64,000 bases of DNA from Actibacterium sp. XHP0104 (GCF_025751515.1 NZ_JAOWLE010000001.1:372001-436000); one strand, 5' to 3'. Positions 33,663 to 43,291 are shown, counted from the stretch's first letter. The notes: a model not told the origin generated them from the sequence alone. Made by a program: numbers and translations.

Positions 33663-34808
33663 ATGCGAAGTTCAAGCCGGGGCGATGTTGATCCCTTTAT
33701 CGTGATGGATGTGCTGGAGGCCGCTCGTCAGGCCGAGGCCACGGGCCGCCACATCATCCATATGGAGGTCGGCCAGCCCAGCACGCCCGCGCCTGCCGGC
33801 GCCCGCTCGGCGCTGACCGACGCGCTGGGGCGTGATCCATTGGGCTATACCGTTTCGCTGGGCATCCCAGAACTGCGGGAACGGATCGCAAAGCTTTATA
33901 AAGACTGGTATAATGTCGATCTTTCGCCCGATCGGGTGATTGTCACCTCGGGGTCGTCTGGGGCGTTCTTGCTGGCCTTTACGGCGCTCTTTGACACCGG
34001 CGACAAGGTGGGCATCGGCGCGCCCGGATATCCGTCCTACCGGCAGATCCTCAAGGCGCTTGGCATCACGCCGGTGATGATCGAGACCGCGGCGGAAAAC
34101 CGCCTGCAACCGGTGCCCAGCGAACTGCCGCCTGATCTGGCGGGGCTGATGGTGGCTTCGCCCGCCAACCCGTCGGGCACGATGCTGGGGCGCGATGAAC
34201 TGGCCGCCCTGATCAAGGCCTGCGCCAAGAATGGAACGGCGTTCATCAGTGACGAGATCTATCACGGCATCGAATATGACAAAAAGGCCGTCACCGCGCT
34301 GGAGATCAGCGACGATGTCTATGTGATCAATTCCTTCTCGAAATATTTCTCGATGACCGGCTGGCGCGTGGGCTGGATGGTGGTGCCGCCCGATCATGTG
34401 CGCCGGGTCGAACGGCTGGCGCAGAACATGTTCATCTGCGCCCCCCATGCGGCGCAGGTTGTCGCGCTGCATGCGATGGATTGCGACGATGAATTGCAGG
34501 CCAACATGGATGTTTACCGCGCCAACCGCCAGCTGATGATGGAGGGCCTGCCGCGCGCGGGCTTTGACCGGATCGCGCCGCCCGACGGGGCGTTCTATGT
34601 CTATGCCGATGTCAGCCACCTGACCGATGACAGCCGCGCATTCGCGGCCGAGATCCTGGACAAGGCGGGTGTGGCGGTGACGCCGGGGCTGGATTTCGAC
34701 CCCGATCGCGGGGCAGGGACGCTGCGCTTTTCCTATGCGCGCGCGACCGAGGATATCCGCGAGGGGCTGCGCCGTCTGGGCGATTTCATGCGTGACCGGC
34801 AGGTATGA
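33663..34808 (+). CDS. Class I/II PLP-dependent aminotransferase
   Basis: A 381-residue cytosolic fold-type I enzyme. SFSKYFSMTGWRVGW holds the PLP lysine (Lys227) and the phosphate-binding Arg region; SPANPSG, SDEIYHGIEY and the C-terminal LRFSYARATEDI are further class signatures. The family includes aspartate, alanine and kynurenine-type aminotransferases; the amino acid used is not clear. The gene overlaps the following amidase gene by 4 bases (ATGA), so the two are made together. Confidence 0.9.
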   Translation: MRSSSRGDVDPFIVMDVLEAARQAEATGRHIIHMEVGQPSTPAPAGARSALTDALGRDPLGYTVSLGIPELRERIAKLYKDWYNVDLSPDRVIVTSGSSGAFLLAFTALFDTGDKVGIGAPGYPSYRQILKALGITPVMIETAAENRLQPVPSELPPDLAGLMVASPANPSGTMLGRDELAALIKACAKNGTAFISDEIYHGIEYDKKAVTALEISDDVYVINSFSKYFSMTGWRVGWMVVPPDHVRRVERLAQNMFICAPHAAQVVALHAMDCDDELQANMDVYRANRQLMMEGLPRAGFDRIAPPDGAFYVYADVSHLTDDSRAFAAEILDKAGVAVTPGLDFDPDRGAGTLRFSYARATEDIREGLRRLGDFMRDRQV

Positions 34809-36025
34809 TCCGCCTGGCCGCCATAGGCGCCGCGCTGTGGCTGGCGCTGGCGGGGGGCGCTGCGGCGCAGGATCTTTCCGCGCTGGCGCGGGTCGATGCC
34901 GGGGCCTCGGCGGTGATGGATGCGGGCGAGGGCGTCGATCTGACGCTGACCCTTAGCCAGCCCGTGCCCTATGCCATTCGCCTGTTGGATCAGCCCGTGC
35001 GGCTGGTCGTCGATTTCCGCGAGGTCGACTGGGCAGGGTTTGACGGGGCGGTGTTTGATCGTTCTGATCGGGTAACCGGTGTGCGCACCGGCCCGGTGCG
35101 GCCGGGCTGGTCGCGCATGGTGATCGAGCTGGATCAGCCGCTGGGCCTGCGCCGCGCCGAGCTGAGCCGCGACGCTGACAGCGGGCGCGGGGTGCTGACA
35201 CTGCGCCTGGAGCCGGTCACGCCAGAGGTCTTTGCCGCGCAGGTTACGGTGGCGCAGTCGGCGCTGTGGGGCCTGCCCGAACCCGTGCGGATGGACCCGC
35301 CGCATCGCCGTCAGGATGGCTCGCGGCCGGTGCGGGTGGTGCTGGACCCGGGCCATGGTGGCATCGATCCGGGCGCCGAGCGCGACGGGGTGATCGAGGC
35401 CGACCTGATGCTGACCTTCGCGCGCGAGCTGCGCGACGAGCTGCGCCGCGCCGGGTTCGAGGTGGTGCTGACGCGCGAGGATGACAGTTTCGTGCCGCTT
35501 GAGGCGCGGGTGTCGATCGCGCGGGCGGCGGGGGCGGATGTGTTCCTGTCGCTGCATGCCGATATCGTGACCGAAGGGCGCGCCAGCGGGGCCACGATTT
35601 ATACGCTGGCCGATAGCGCGTCGGATCGCGCGTCCGAACTGTTGGCCGAACGCCATGACCGCGCCGATCTGCTGGCGGGGGTCGATCTCAGCCACCAGGA
35701 TGACGTGATCGCCGGGGTGTTGATGGATCTGGCCCGCACCGAGGCGGCGCCACGGTCGCAGGCGCTGGCGCAGGCGCTGGTGGCGGGGCTGAAGCAGCAT
35801 ATCGGGCGCATGCACAAGCGCCCGCATCAAGAGGCGGGGTTCTCGGTGCTCAAGGCGCCCGACATCCCGTCGGTGCTGGTTGAAATCGGGTTCATGTCAT
35901 CGCCGCGCGACCTGGAAAACCTGACCGACGCCGAGTGGCGCGCCAAGGCGGCACAGGGCATCCGCGCCGCCTTGCAGGACTGGGCGCAAAGTGATGCCGC
36001 GCAGGGCGCGTTGCTTAGGCAGTAA
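34805..36025 (+). CDS. N-acetylmuramoyl-L-alanine amidase (AmiC type)
   Basis: The enzyme cuts the bond between muramic acid and the peptide stem during cell separation. The 406 residues have a signal peptide (about 1-21), an N-terminal AMIN domain for septal peptidoglycan targeting (about 25-130) and an Amidase_3 domain (about 177-395) with VVLDPGHGGIDPGA, LSLHAD (second zinc His) and the catalytic Glu in VLVEIGFMSS. It overlaps the aminotransferase gene by 4 bases at its start and the convergent methyltransferase gene by 11 bases at its end. Confidence 0.94.
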   Translation: MIRLAAIGAALWLALAGGAAAQDLSALARVDAGASAVMDAGEGVDLTLTLSQPVPYAIRLLDQPVRLVVDFREVDWAGFDGAVFDRSDRVTGVRTGPVRPGWSRMVIELDQPLGLRRAELSRDADSGRGVLTLRLEPVTPEVFAAQVTVAQSALWGLPEPVRMDPPHRRQDGSRPVRVVLDPGHGGIDPGAERDGVIEADLMLTFARELRDELRRAGFEVVLTREDDSFVPLEARVSIARAAGADVFLSLHADIVTEGRASGATIYTLADSASDRASELLAERHDRADLLAGVDLSHQDDVIAGVLMDLARTEAAPRSQALAQALVAGLKQHIGRMHKRPHQEAGFSVLKAPDIPSVLVEIGFMSSPRDLENLTDAEWRAKAAQGIRAALQDWAQSDAAQGALLRQ

Positions 36026-36611
36026 GGCGTGCCAGCCAGACCGAATGGCCCCGGCAATCGGGGTCTTCGGGCACGAATTTGACCACTTCGAACCCGTGTT
36101 CGGCCAGCAGCTTGCGGTATTCGCGCGGGGCGAGGCTGGCGTGATAGACCGGCTCTCCCTCGACCTCGCCGATGGCCTCGCCGGCGGCTTGCCCCGAGGT
36201 GAACATCAGCACGGCCTTGGGTGCGGCATGGGCGGCAAAGACCGCGAACATCGCGCGCTGATCTTCGGCCGAGAGGTGGAAAAAGCTGTTCCAGGCCAGG
36301 ATCGCATCGAACTGTTCGCCCAGGTCCAGCCCGCGCATATCGGCATGCACCGCATTGGCGTGGGGCAGGTTGGCCTGAAACATCTCGATCATCTCGGCCG
36401 CGCCATCGACGCCGGTGATGTCGGCGCGGCGATCGGCCAGGTAGGTCGCGATCGGCTTGCCGGTGCCACAGCCCAGGTCCAGCACCTTGCGGCCGGGGGC
36501 ATGGGCCAGCATCCGGTCAAGCCAGCGCCGTTCGAACAATGATTTATCGCGGCTACGGGCAAAGCCCTGCGCGACTCGGGAATAGGTGGAAAGGATATCT
36601 TCTGCTCGCAT
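36015..36611 (-). CDS. Class I SAM-dependent methyltransferase
   Basis: A 198-residue single-domain methyltransferase with the SAM loop VLDLGCGTGKPIA, acidic motif II (ITGVDGAAEMIE) and a motif IV FDAILAWNSFFHL. The substrate is not recognisable; small-molecule (UbiE-like) types are the nearest in shape. Its last 11 bases are antisense to the end of the amidase gene, so the two messages converge with overlap. The region up to the PBP1A gene (152 bases) carries that gene's promoter. Confidence 0.87.
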   Translation of the reverse strand: MRAEDILSTYSRVAQGFARSRDKSLFERRWLDRMLAHAPGRKVLDLGCGTGKPIATYLADRRADITGVDGAAEMIEMFQANLPHANAVHADMRGLDLGEQFDAILAWNSFFHLSAEDQRAMFAVFAAHAAPKAVLMFTSGQAAGEAIGEVEGEPVYHASLAPREYRKLLAEHGFEVVKFVPEDPDCRGHSVWLARLTA

Positions 36612-36708
36612 GGTGCCGGGCTAGGGTTTTGTGCGGCGATACACAAGGGCCTCGCGCATCCGTGAGCGCGACGCGGCGTTTTTTGGCCGATGGGCGGGGC
36701 GGTTGTTT

Positions 36709-36737
36709 TTGACCCTGACCCCTGACGCGCCTATATA
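36709..36737 (+). promoter_or_regulatory. Strong sigma-70-like promoter for the PBP1A gene
   Basis: TTGACC (36709-36714), 17 bases, TATATA (36732-36737). This is the best -35/-10 pair I see in the window. It places the transcription start near 36744, about 20 bases before the GTG start, with GGGAG (36752-36756) as ribosome site. Confidence 0.65.
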
Positions 36738-36763
36738 ACCGGGGTCAAGTTTGGGAGCGCGCA

Positions 36764-39316
36764 GTGATCCGGTTCATCCTGTCCTTTTTCGGGGCTGTCT
36801 TCACCTTTGTGACGGTGGGGGTGGTTGTTGGCGCGCTGATGCTGGGCGCGATCTTCTGGATGTATGCGCGCGATCTGCCCAATCACGAGGAACTGGCCAA
36901 TTACGCGCCCAAGACCATCAGCCGAATCTATTCGGGCGAGGGCCGCCTGATTGACGAATTCGCGCATGAGCGCCGCCTGTTCGCGCCGGCCGATGAAATC
37001 CCCGATGTGGTCAAGGCCGCGTTCATCTCGGCCGAGGACAAGAACTTCTTTGTGCATCCGGGCTATGACCTGCGGGGGATCGTTGCTGCCGGTGTCGAGG
37101 CCGTGCGCACCCGTGGCCAGCGCGTTCGCGGTGCGTCGACCATCACCCAGCAGGTGGCCAAGAACTTTCTGCTCAGCAGTGATCGCACCGCCGAGCGCAA
37201 GATCAAGGAGCTGATCCTGGCCTCGCGCATCGACGATGCGCTGTCAAAGGACCAGATCCTGGAGCTGTATCTCAACGAGATCTACCTGGGTCAGAACTCT
37301 TATGGCGTGGCCGCCGCCGCGCAGACCTATTTCAACAAGTCTCTTGAGGAACTGAGCGTCGCCGAGGCGGCATTCCTGGGCGCGCTGCCGCAAAAGCCGG
37401 CCCATACCCACCCGGTGCGGGACCGCGAGTTTGCCGTCTCGCGGCGCAACTACGTGCTGCGCGAGATGTTCGAGAACGGCTATATCGACGCCGCCACCCG
37501 CGATGCCGCGCAGGCCGCGCCGCTGCTGAGCGTGCAGAATGGCGATTTCCCCGCCTTCCGCGACAGCCTGCCCGACCGCGACTATTTCACCGACGAGATC
37601 CGCCGGCAGCTGAGCCAGAACTTTGGCGAGGGAGAGTTCTTTGGCGGTGGCCTGACCATTCGCGCCACCATCGACCCCGAGATGCAGGGGCATGCCGCTG
37701 CGGCCCTGCGCGCCGGGCTGGAAGGCTATGACCGCGAACGTGGCGTCTGGCGCGGCACGGGGCTGACCGTTGCCGCCGATCAGTTGGGCAGCGAAGAGGC
37801 CTGGCGCGCGGCGCTGGCCGCCATTGACGTGCCCCGCGACATCGAGGGCTGGTATCCGGCGGTGGTGCTTGAGCTGGGCAAGACCTCGGCCCGCATCGGC
37901 ATCGAGCGCATCGCCGAGGATGACGACGGCCACTGGATTCCGGCCGAAGACGTGTCCTGGGCGCGCAAGCTGCGCGCCGACGGCAGCCTTGGCCCCAAGG
38001 CATCAAAAGTGGCCGATCTGGTCTCGGTGGGCGACGTGGTTCTGGTGCGGCAGATGACCAAGGACGCGGATGGCTCGTTCATTCGCTGGACGCTGCGGCA
38101 GGTGCCCGAGGTGCAGGGCGGCTTTGTCGCGATGGATGTGAATACCGGCCGCGTTCTGGCGATGCAGGGCGGGTTCAGCTATCAGGCCTCGGTCTTCAAC
38201 CGCGCCACCCAGGCGACGCGCCAGCCTGGTTCCAGCTTCAAGCCCTTCGTCTATGCGGCGGCGCTTGATTCCGGTTTCACCCCGGCGACGATCGTCATCG
38301 ACGCGCCGATCGAGGTGGAAACCGCCGCCGGTATCTGGCGTCCCAAGAATGCCACCAACAAATTCTACGGCCCCACGCCGCTGCGCACGGGTATCGAATG
38401 GTCGCGAAACCTGATGACGGTGCGGCTGGCGCAGGAGATCGGTATGGAAACCGTCGCCGGCTATGCCGAGCGGTTCGGCGTCTATGACCGGCTGGATCCG
38501 TTCCTGGCCAACGCGCTGGGCAGCCAGGAAACCACGCTTTACAAGATGGTCTCGGCCTATGCGATGTTTGCCAATGGCGGCGAGCGGGTTGAGCCCACGC
38601 TGGTTGACCGGGTGCAGGATCGCTGGGGCAAGACCATCTATCGCCACGACCCGCGCGATTGCGTCGATTGCGGCGTGGCCGATCTGGTCGACGGCAAGTC
38701 GCCCACCATCCGGTCGTCGCGCCAGCGGGTGATCAACGCCATCACCGCCTATCAGCTGACCTCGATGATGCGGGGCGTGGTGGATCGCGGCACGGCCTCG
38801 GGCACGGTCAACCTGCCGGTGCCCACCGCCGGCAAGACCGGCACCACCAACGAGGCCAAGGACGTGTGGTTCGTGGGCTTTACCTCGAATATCGTCGCGG
38901 GCTGCTACATCGGCTACGACACGCCGCGGCCGCTGGGGCGCGGGGCAGGGGGCGGCACCATGTGCGGCCCGGTCTTCAACGATTTCATGCTGCACGCGGT
39001 CGAGAAATACGGCGGCGGCAAGTTCAAGGTGCCCCCGGGTGGCCATTTCATCAAGATCGACCGCTATACCGGCGCGCGCCTGCCCAATGACGTCGAGGGC
39101 GAGTTCGTGGTGGCGGAATATTTCCGTGACGGCGAAGAGCCGCTCTTTGGTCTGGCGGCGCTGGTCGATGGCGGCTTTGCCATGGGATCGAACCTGCCGC
39201 TGTTCGAGCCGGGCGAATTCGACAATGGCGAGGTGGTGACCACCTCGACCGGGAAAAAGGCCACCGTGGGGCCCAAGGCCAGCTTTGGCACGGTCAGCTC
39301 GGGCGGGCTGTACTAG
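36764..39316 (+). CDS. mrcA: Penicillin-binding protein 1A (bifunctional)
   Basis: PBP1A polymerises glycan strands and cross-links peptides. The 850 residues contain one N-terminal membrane segment, a GT51 glycosyltransferase domain (about 55-240; ISAEDKNFFVHPGYD with the catalytic Glu, GASTITQQVAKNF, ELYLNEIYLGQ) and a transpeptidase domain with SSFK (Ser490), SRN and KTGTT (Lys691). Between them is the OB-like insert typical of the 1A class. The start is a GTG with GGGAG 7 bases upstream; a near-consensus promoter lies just ahead. The prfB gene follows after 77 bases. Confidence 0.95.
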   Translation: MIRFILSFFGAVFTFVTVGVVVGALMLGAIFWMYARDLPNHEELANYAPKTISRIYSGEGRLIDEFAHERRLFAPADEIPDVVKAAFISAEDKNFFVHPGYDLRGIVAAGVEAVRTRGQRVRGASTITQQVAKNFLLSSDRTAERKIKELILASRIDDALSKDQILELYLNEIYLGQNSYGVAAAAQTYFNKSLEELSVAEAAFLGALPQKPAHTHPVRDREFAVSRRNYVLREMFENGYIDAATRDAAQAAPLLSVQNGDFPAFRDSLPDRDYFTDEIRRQLSQNFGEGEFFGGGLTIRATIDPEMQGHAAAALRAGLEGYDRERGVWRGTGLTVAADQLGSEEAWRAALAAIDVPRDIEGWYPAVVLELGKTSARIGIERIAEDDDGHWIPAEDVSWARKLRADGSLGPKASKVADLVSVGDVVLVRQMTKDADGSFIRWTLRQVPEVQGGFVAMDVNTGRVLAMQGGFSYQASVFNRATQATRQPGSSFKPFVYAAALDSGFTPATIVIDAPIEVETAAGIWRPKNATNKFYGPTPLRTGIEWSRNLMTVRLAQEIGMETVAGYAERFGVYDRLDPFLANALGSQETTLYKMVSAYAMFANGGERVEPTLVDRVQDRWGKTIYRHDPRDCVDCGVADLVDGKSPTIRSSRQRVINAITAYQLTSMMRGVVDRGTASGTVNLPVPTAGKTGTTNEAKDVWFVGFTSNIVAGCYIGYDTPRPLGRGAGGGTMCGPVFNDFMLHAVEKYGGGKFKVPPGGHFIKIDRYTGARLPNDVEGEFVVAEYFRDGEEPLFGLAALVDGGFAMGSNLPLFEPGEFDNGEVVTTSTGKKATVGPKASFGTVSSGGLY

Positions 39317-39393
39317 CCCCTCGGGCCTTGCCCGTGCCTGCCCAAGCCGCTATCAACCCGCTCTGAACACCAACCAAGTCGAAGGTCATTCCC

Positions 39394-40521
39394 ATGCGCG
39401 CCGAGACGCAAAACACGGTCGAGGATATCCGCAAGTCGCTCAAGCTGCTGGCGCAGCGGCTGGATTGGGAAACGGCGGAATACCGGCTGGAAGAATTCAA
39501 CGCCCGCGTCGAAGACCCCGACCTGTGGAACGACCCCGATGCCGCGCAAAAGCTGATGCGCGAACGGCAGGCGCTGGTCGATGCGATCGATACCTACAAG
39601 TCCATCACCCAGGACATGGAAGACAATATCGAGCTGATCGAACTGGGCGAGATGGAGGATGACGCCGAGGTCATCAAAGAGGCCGAGGCGTCGCTGAAAT
39701 CGCTGCGCGAGAAGGCGGCCGCGAAAGAGCTGGAGGCCCTGCTGGACGGCGAGGCCGATGCCAATGACACCTTCCTTGAAATCAACTCGGGCGCAGGCGG
39801 CACCGAAAGCTGTGACTGGGCCTCGATGCTGGCGCGGATGTATGTGCGCTGGGCCGAAAAGAAGGGCTATAAGGTCGAGCTGCAATCGGAAAGCGCGGGC
39901 GAAGAGGCGGGGATCAAGTCCGCCGCCTACAAGATTTCGGGTCACAACGCCTATGGCTGGCTCAAGTCGGAATCGGGCGTGCATCGCCTGGTGCGGATTT
40001 CGCCCTATGACAGCGCGGCGCGGCGGCATACCTCGTTCAGCTCGGTCTGGGTCTACCCGGTGGTGGACGACAATATCGAGATCGAGGTGAACCCGGCCGA
40101 CATCCGTGTCGATACCTACCGGTCGTCGGGCGCGGGCGGGCAGCACGTCAACACCACCGACTCGGCGGTGCGGATCACCCACATGCCGACCGGCATCGTG
40201 GTGACCAGCTCGGAAAAATCGCAGCACCAGAACCGCGACATTGCCATGAAGGCGCTGAAATCGCGCCTTTACCAGATGGAGCTGGACCGGCGGAACGAGG
40301 CCATCAACGCCGCGCATGAGGCCAAGGGCGAGGCGGGCTGGGGCAACCAGATCCGGTCTTACGTGTTGCAGCCCTACCAGATGGTCAAGGACTTGCGCAC
40401 CGGGGTCGAGACCTCGGACACCCAGGGCGTGCTGGATGGCGACCTCGATCAGTTCATGGCCGCCACGCTGGCGCTGAAGGTCGCCGGCAAGAGCCGCGCC
40501 GAGGCCAATGCCGAAGACTAG
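39394..40521 (+). CDS. prfB: Peptide chain release factor 2, without programmed frameshift
   Basis: RF2 ends translation at UAA and UGA. The 375 residues hold the codon-recognition region ([15 protein letters not shown], where E. coli has SPF), the GGQ loop ([20 protein letters not shown]) and the C-terminal [12 protein letters not shown]. In many bacteria prfB carries an in-frame UGA near codon 26 that requires a +1 frameshift; here the frame is continuous from the ATG, so that autoregulation is absent. It follows PBP1A in the same direction. Confidence 0.96.
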   Translation: MRAETQNTVEDIRKSLKLLAQRLDWETAEYRLEEFNARVEDPDLWNDPDAAQKLMRERQALVDAIDTYKSITQDMEDNIELIELGEMEDDAEVIKEAEASLKSLREKAAAKELEALLDGEADANDTFLEINSGAGGTESCDWASMLARMYVRWAEKKGYKVELQSESAGEEAGIKSAAYKISGHNAYGWLKSESGVHRLVRISPYDSAARRHTSFSSVWVYPVVDDNIEIEVNPADIRVDTYRSSGAGGQHVNTTDSAVRITHMPTGIVVTSSEKSQHQNRDIAMKALKSRLYQMELDRRNEAINAAHEAKGEAGWGNQIRSYVLQPYQMVKDLRTGVETSDTQGVLDGDLDQFMAATLALKVAGKSRAEANAED

Positions 40522-40623
40522 GCCCGGTCTATAAAAACCTGCGTCTAACATTCCGTTTTAGTTGATTGATCGGCATTTGCCCGGCATTCTCGGCCTGCCC
40601 ACAGGGCAAGGGAGGAGACTGAC

Positions 40624-41400
40624 ATGACGATGACCGATGCCCCGCATCCTTCGGCACCGCCAAAGATCCAGGTGATCGAGGGCAAGGACCTGCGCAAGGC
40701 GCTGGCCGCGGGCTGGCGCGACTTTCTGGCCGCGCCGGGCTATGGGGTGTTTTTTGGCGGATTCTACGTGATTTGCGGGATGTTTCTGTTCTGGCTGACC
40801 CGCGCCACCGGCCAGACCTATTGGCTGGCGCTGGCGGCGTTCGGTTTTCCGCTGCTGGGGCCCTTCGCGGCCGTTGGCCTATATGAGGTCAGCCACCGGC
40901 TGGATATCGGTCAGCCGCTGAACTGGCGCGAGATCCTGGGCGTGATCTGGCGGCAAAAGGACCGTCAGCTGCCGTCGATCAGCGCGATCATCATCCTGAT
41001 CTTCCTGTTTTGGACCTTTATCGGCCACATGATCTTTGCCCTGTTCCTGGGCTTGTCGACGATGACCAATATTTCCAGCTCGTACGAGGTGTTCCTGACG
41101 CCGAACGGCATGATGATGCTGGCGGTGGGGTCGGTCGTGGGCGGTATCATCGCGGCGCTGCTGTTTGCCATCACGGTGGTCGGGCTGCCGCTGCTGCTGG
41201 ATCGCGAGATCGACTTTGTGACGGCGATGATCGTCAGCTATCAGGCCTGCCTGCGCAACATGGGCGTGATGGCGGTATGGGGCGTGCTGGTGACGGTGCT
41301 GCTGTTCATCGGGATGCTGCCGATGTTCATGGGGCTGCTGCTGGTGCTGCCGGTGCTGGGCCATGCGACCTGGCATCTTTACCGGCGCACGATCCGCTAG
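40624..41400 (+). CDS. DUF2189 family integral membrane protein
   Basis: The 258 residues have about six membrane helices and the DUF2189 N-terminal block (LRKALAAGWRDFLAAPGYGV) plus GLYEVSHRLDIGQPLNWREI. The C-terminal half (LPLLLDREIDFVTAMIVSYQ) is also characteristic. Function is not known. GGAGGAG lies about 7 bases before the ATG at 40624; just upstream of it TGCCC-ACA-GGGCA could form a small hairpin. A strong terminator follows the stop. Confidence 0.88.
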   Translation: MTMTDAPHPSAPPKIQVIEGKDLRKALAAGWRDFLAAPGYGVFFGGFYVICGMFLFWLTRATGQTYWLALAAFGFPLLGPFAAVGLYEVSHRLDIGQPLNWREILGVIWRQKDRQLPSISAIIILIFLFWTFIGHMIFALFLGLSTMTNISSSYEVFLTPNGMMMLAVGSVVGGIIAALLFAITVVGLPLLLDREIDFVTAMIVSYQACLRNMGVMAVWGVLVTVLLFIGMLPMFMGLLLVLPVLGHATWHLYRRTIR

Positions 41401-41420
41401 ATGCTTTGATCAAATAAAAG

Positions 41421-41449
41421 AAAACGGGCGCCCCAGGGGCGCCCGTTTT
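41421..41449. terminator. Bidirectional terminator between DUF2189 and bactofilin genes
   Basis: AAAACGGGCGCC (41421-41432) pairs with GGCGCCCGTTTT (41438-41449); with one further C-G pair the stem reaches 13 bp around a 3-base loop. T-runs on both strands allow it to stop both converging genes. Confidence 0.92.
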
Positions 41450-41475
41450 GATTCCGGATGGCCGGAAAGGGGTGC

Positions 41476-41991
41476 TTAGTCGGCCTTGGGCGCAGCAGCG
41501 GCCGGTTTCTTGACCGGGGCGCCCTGGGTCGACAGCGGGTCTTCCTGGCGCTGGACCGAACCCTCGAAATGGGCGCCGCTTTCGATGGCGATGGTCTTGT
41601 GGATGATGTCGCCTTCGACGCGGGCGGTCGAGGTCAGGCGCACCTTGAGGCCGCGCACGCGGCCGATCACGCGGCCATTGACCACGACGTCATCGGCCAT
41701 GATTTCACCGCGGATGGTGGCGCCTTCGCCGACGGTCAGCATATGGGCGCGGATGTCGCCTTCGACGGTGCCTTCGACCTGGATATCGCCGGTGGTGCGC
41801 AGGTTGCCCTTGACCGTCAGGTCCGAGGACAACACCGACGCCGGCGGTTTGGGCTTGGCGGCGGGCATTGCGGGTTTCTCGCTGATCGGGGCCGCGGGGG
41901 CCGCCGGAGCCGCAGCTTCGGGTGCTTTGGCTTTGTCAGCTTCATTGGCCTGCTTGGGGCCGGGCTCGTTGATCCTGCTTTTAGAAAACAT
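41476..41991 (-). CDS. Bactofilin (polymer-forming cytoskeletal protein)
   Basis: Bactofilins self-assemble into filaments and position cell-wall enzymes. The 171 residues have a disordered Ala/Pro-rich N-terminus and a right-handed beta-helix core (about 52-150): SSDLTVKGNLRTTGDIQVEG, EGDIRAHMLTVGEGATIRGE. A Lys/Ala/Pro tail follows. The start overlaps the end of the upstream M23 peptidase gene by 11 bases; bactofilin with M23 is a recurrent partnership in which the filament recruits the peptidase. Confidence 0.92.
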   Translation of the reverse strand: MFSKSRINEPGPKQANEADKAKAPEAAAPAAPAAPISEKPAMPAAKPKPPASVLSSDLTVKGNLRTTGDIQVEGTVEGDIRAHMLTVGEGATIRGEIMADDVVVNGRVIGRVRGLKVRLTSTARVEGDIIHKTIAIESGAHFEGSVQRQEDPLSTQGAPVKKPAAAAPKAD

Positions 41992-43291
41992 CTCTGGCTG
42001 CCTTGATGTAGGTCATGGGATTGACGGATTTGCCTCCGACGCGCACCTCATAATGCAAATGAGTGCCAGTGGAGCGGCCGGAGTTCCCCATATCACCGAT
42101 CCGCTCTCCGCGCGAGACCCTTTGGCCGACCTTCACGCGGATTTTGGACATATGGGCATATCGGGTCTCGATGCCGAAGTCGTGTTGGATCTTTACCAGG
42201 CGACCGTAACCGGAGGACCAGTCGGCGTGAATCACCACGCCATCGGCCGTGGAATAGATCGGGGTGCCGTGGGCGGCGGCAAAATCTGTGCCCTCGTGCA
42301 TGCGGCCCCAGCGCTGGCCGTAACCGCTGGTATAGCGGAAGGCCGATTTGAGCGGCAGGGCAAAGGGGGCCTTTTCGGCCGCCATGCGATACATGTTCAG
42401 CCGGTCGAGATCGCGCAGGATCTCGTTCGCGCGCAGGCTGTCGGGATCGGTCGCATCCTCGCCGCGGGTCGACAGCGCGATCGGGGTAAGCGGGCCGCCC
42501 TGGCCGGAATAGCCGCGGCGCACCTGTTCCAGCAGGTCATCGGTATCGTGACCGGCAGCGCGGAACATCTTGTCCAGGGGTTCAACCGTGATGGCCATCG
42601 CGTCTTCGAGCTGGCCAAAGATGCGGTCGTTGCGGTCTTGCTGCAGCTGGCGGTCGTAATCCAGCGCGCTGGCCAGCTCATAGGCCTGGGCGGCCTCGGC
42701 GGCGATGGCGTCACGCTCGGTGGCGGTCAGGTTCAGCGCCTCGGACAGGAAGGTCACGGTCTGGCGCATGTCTTCGACACGGCCCTCGCCGGTGCGGTCG
42801 GACCCGGACTTGCTGGCCAGCGCCAGTTCCAGATCACCGGCCTTGGCCAGCGCGTCGTCGCGTTCGCTCATGGTGCGGCGCAGGGTCGACTGGATCACCT
42901 CGATGCCGGTTTCCAGCTCGCGGCGGCGATCCTCGGAGGCCAGCAGTTCGGACTGCATCTTCGACACTTCGGTCAGAGCCAGGCTGAATCGTTTCTGCGC
43001 CCGTTCTGCCTCAAGCGCGCGCTGATCGCGTTCTTCGGCCAGGGTGTTGAGGCGTTCTTCGTAATGGGCCTGTTCACGCTGGGCCTGGTCACGCAGGCTG
43101 CCCGCGCCGATATTGTCCATCAGCAGAACGGCGGTGGCGATGATGGTCCAGGCAACGGTCAGCGAGCTGCCCACGAAGATGGCCAGCTGGGTCTCGGAAC
43201 GCAGGCGGATAAACCGGGTCTCGTCATCGGACCGCAGGAACATGCGCTGTTCCGGCAAGTAACGTTCCAAGGCTGCGTGCAGCCGCATCAT
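41981..43291 (-). CDS. M23 (LytM) family peptidase with membrane anchor and coiled coil
   Basis: The roughly 436 residues form a short cytosolic segment, one membrane helix (about 36-57; QLAIFVGSSLTVAWTIIATA), a long coiled coil (about 65-215) and a C-terminal M23 domain. The zinc site is complete: HEGTDF and HLHYEV supply His, Asp and His, so the enzyme should cut peptidoglycan cross-bridges. ATG at 43291 is used; ATG 43288 and TTG 43306 are also in frame and no ribosome site decides. It overlaps the bactofilin gene by 11 bases. Confidence 0.92.
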   Translation of the reverse strand: MMRLHAALERYLPEQRMFLRSDDETRFIRLRSETQLAIFVGSSLTVAWTIIATAVLLMDNIGAGSLRDQAQREQAHYEERLNTLAEERDQRALEAERAQKRFSLALTEVSKMQSELLASEDRRRELETGIEVIQSTLRRTMSERDDALAKAGDLELALASKSGSDRTGEGRVEDMRQTVTFLSEALNLTATERDAIAAEAAQAYELASALDYDRQLQQDRNDRIFGQLEDAMAITVEPLDKMFRAAGHDTDDLLEQVRRGYSGQGGPLTPIALSTRGEDATDPDSLRANEILRDLDRLNMYRMAAEKAPFALPLKSAFRYTSGYGQRWGRMHEGTDFAAAHGTPIYSTADGVVIHADWSSGYGRLVKIQHDFGIETRYAHMSKIRVKVGQRVSRGERIGDMGNSGRSTGTHLHYEVRVGGKSVNPMTYIKAARDVF

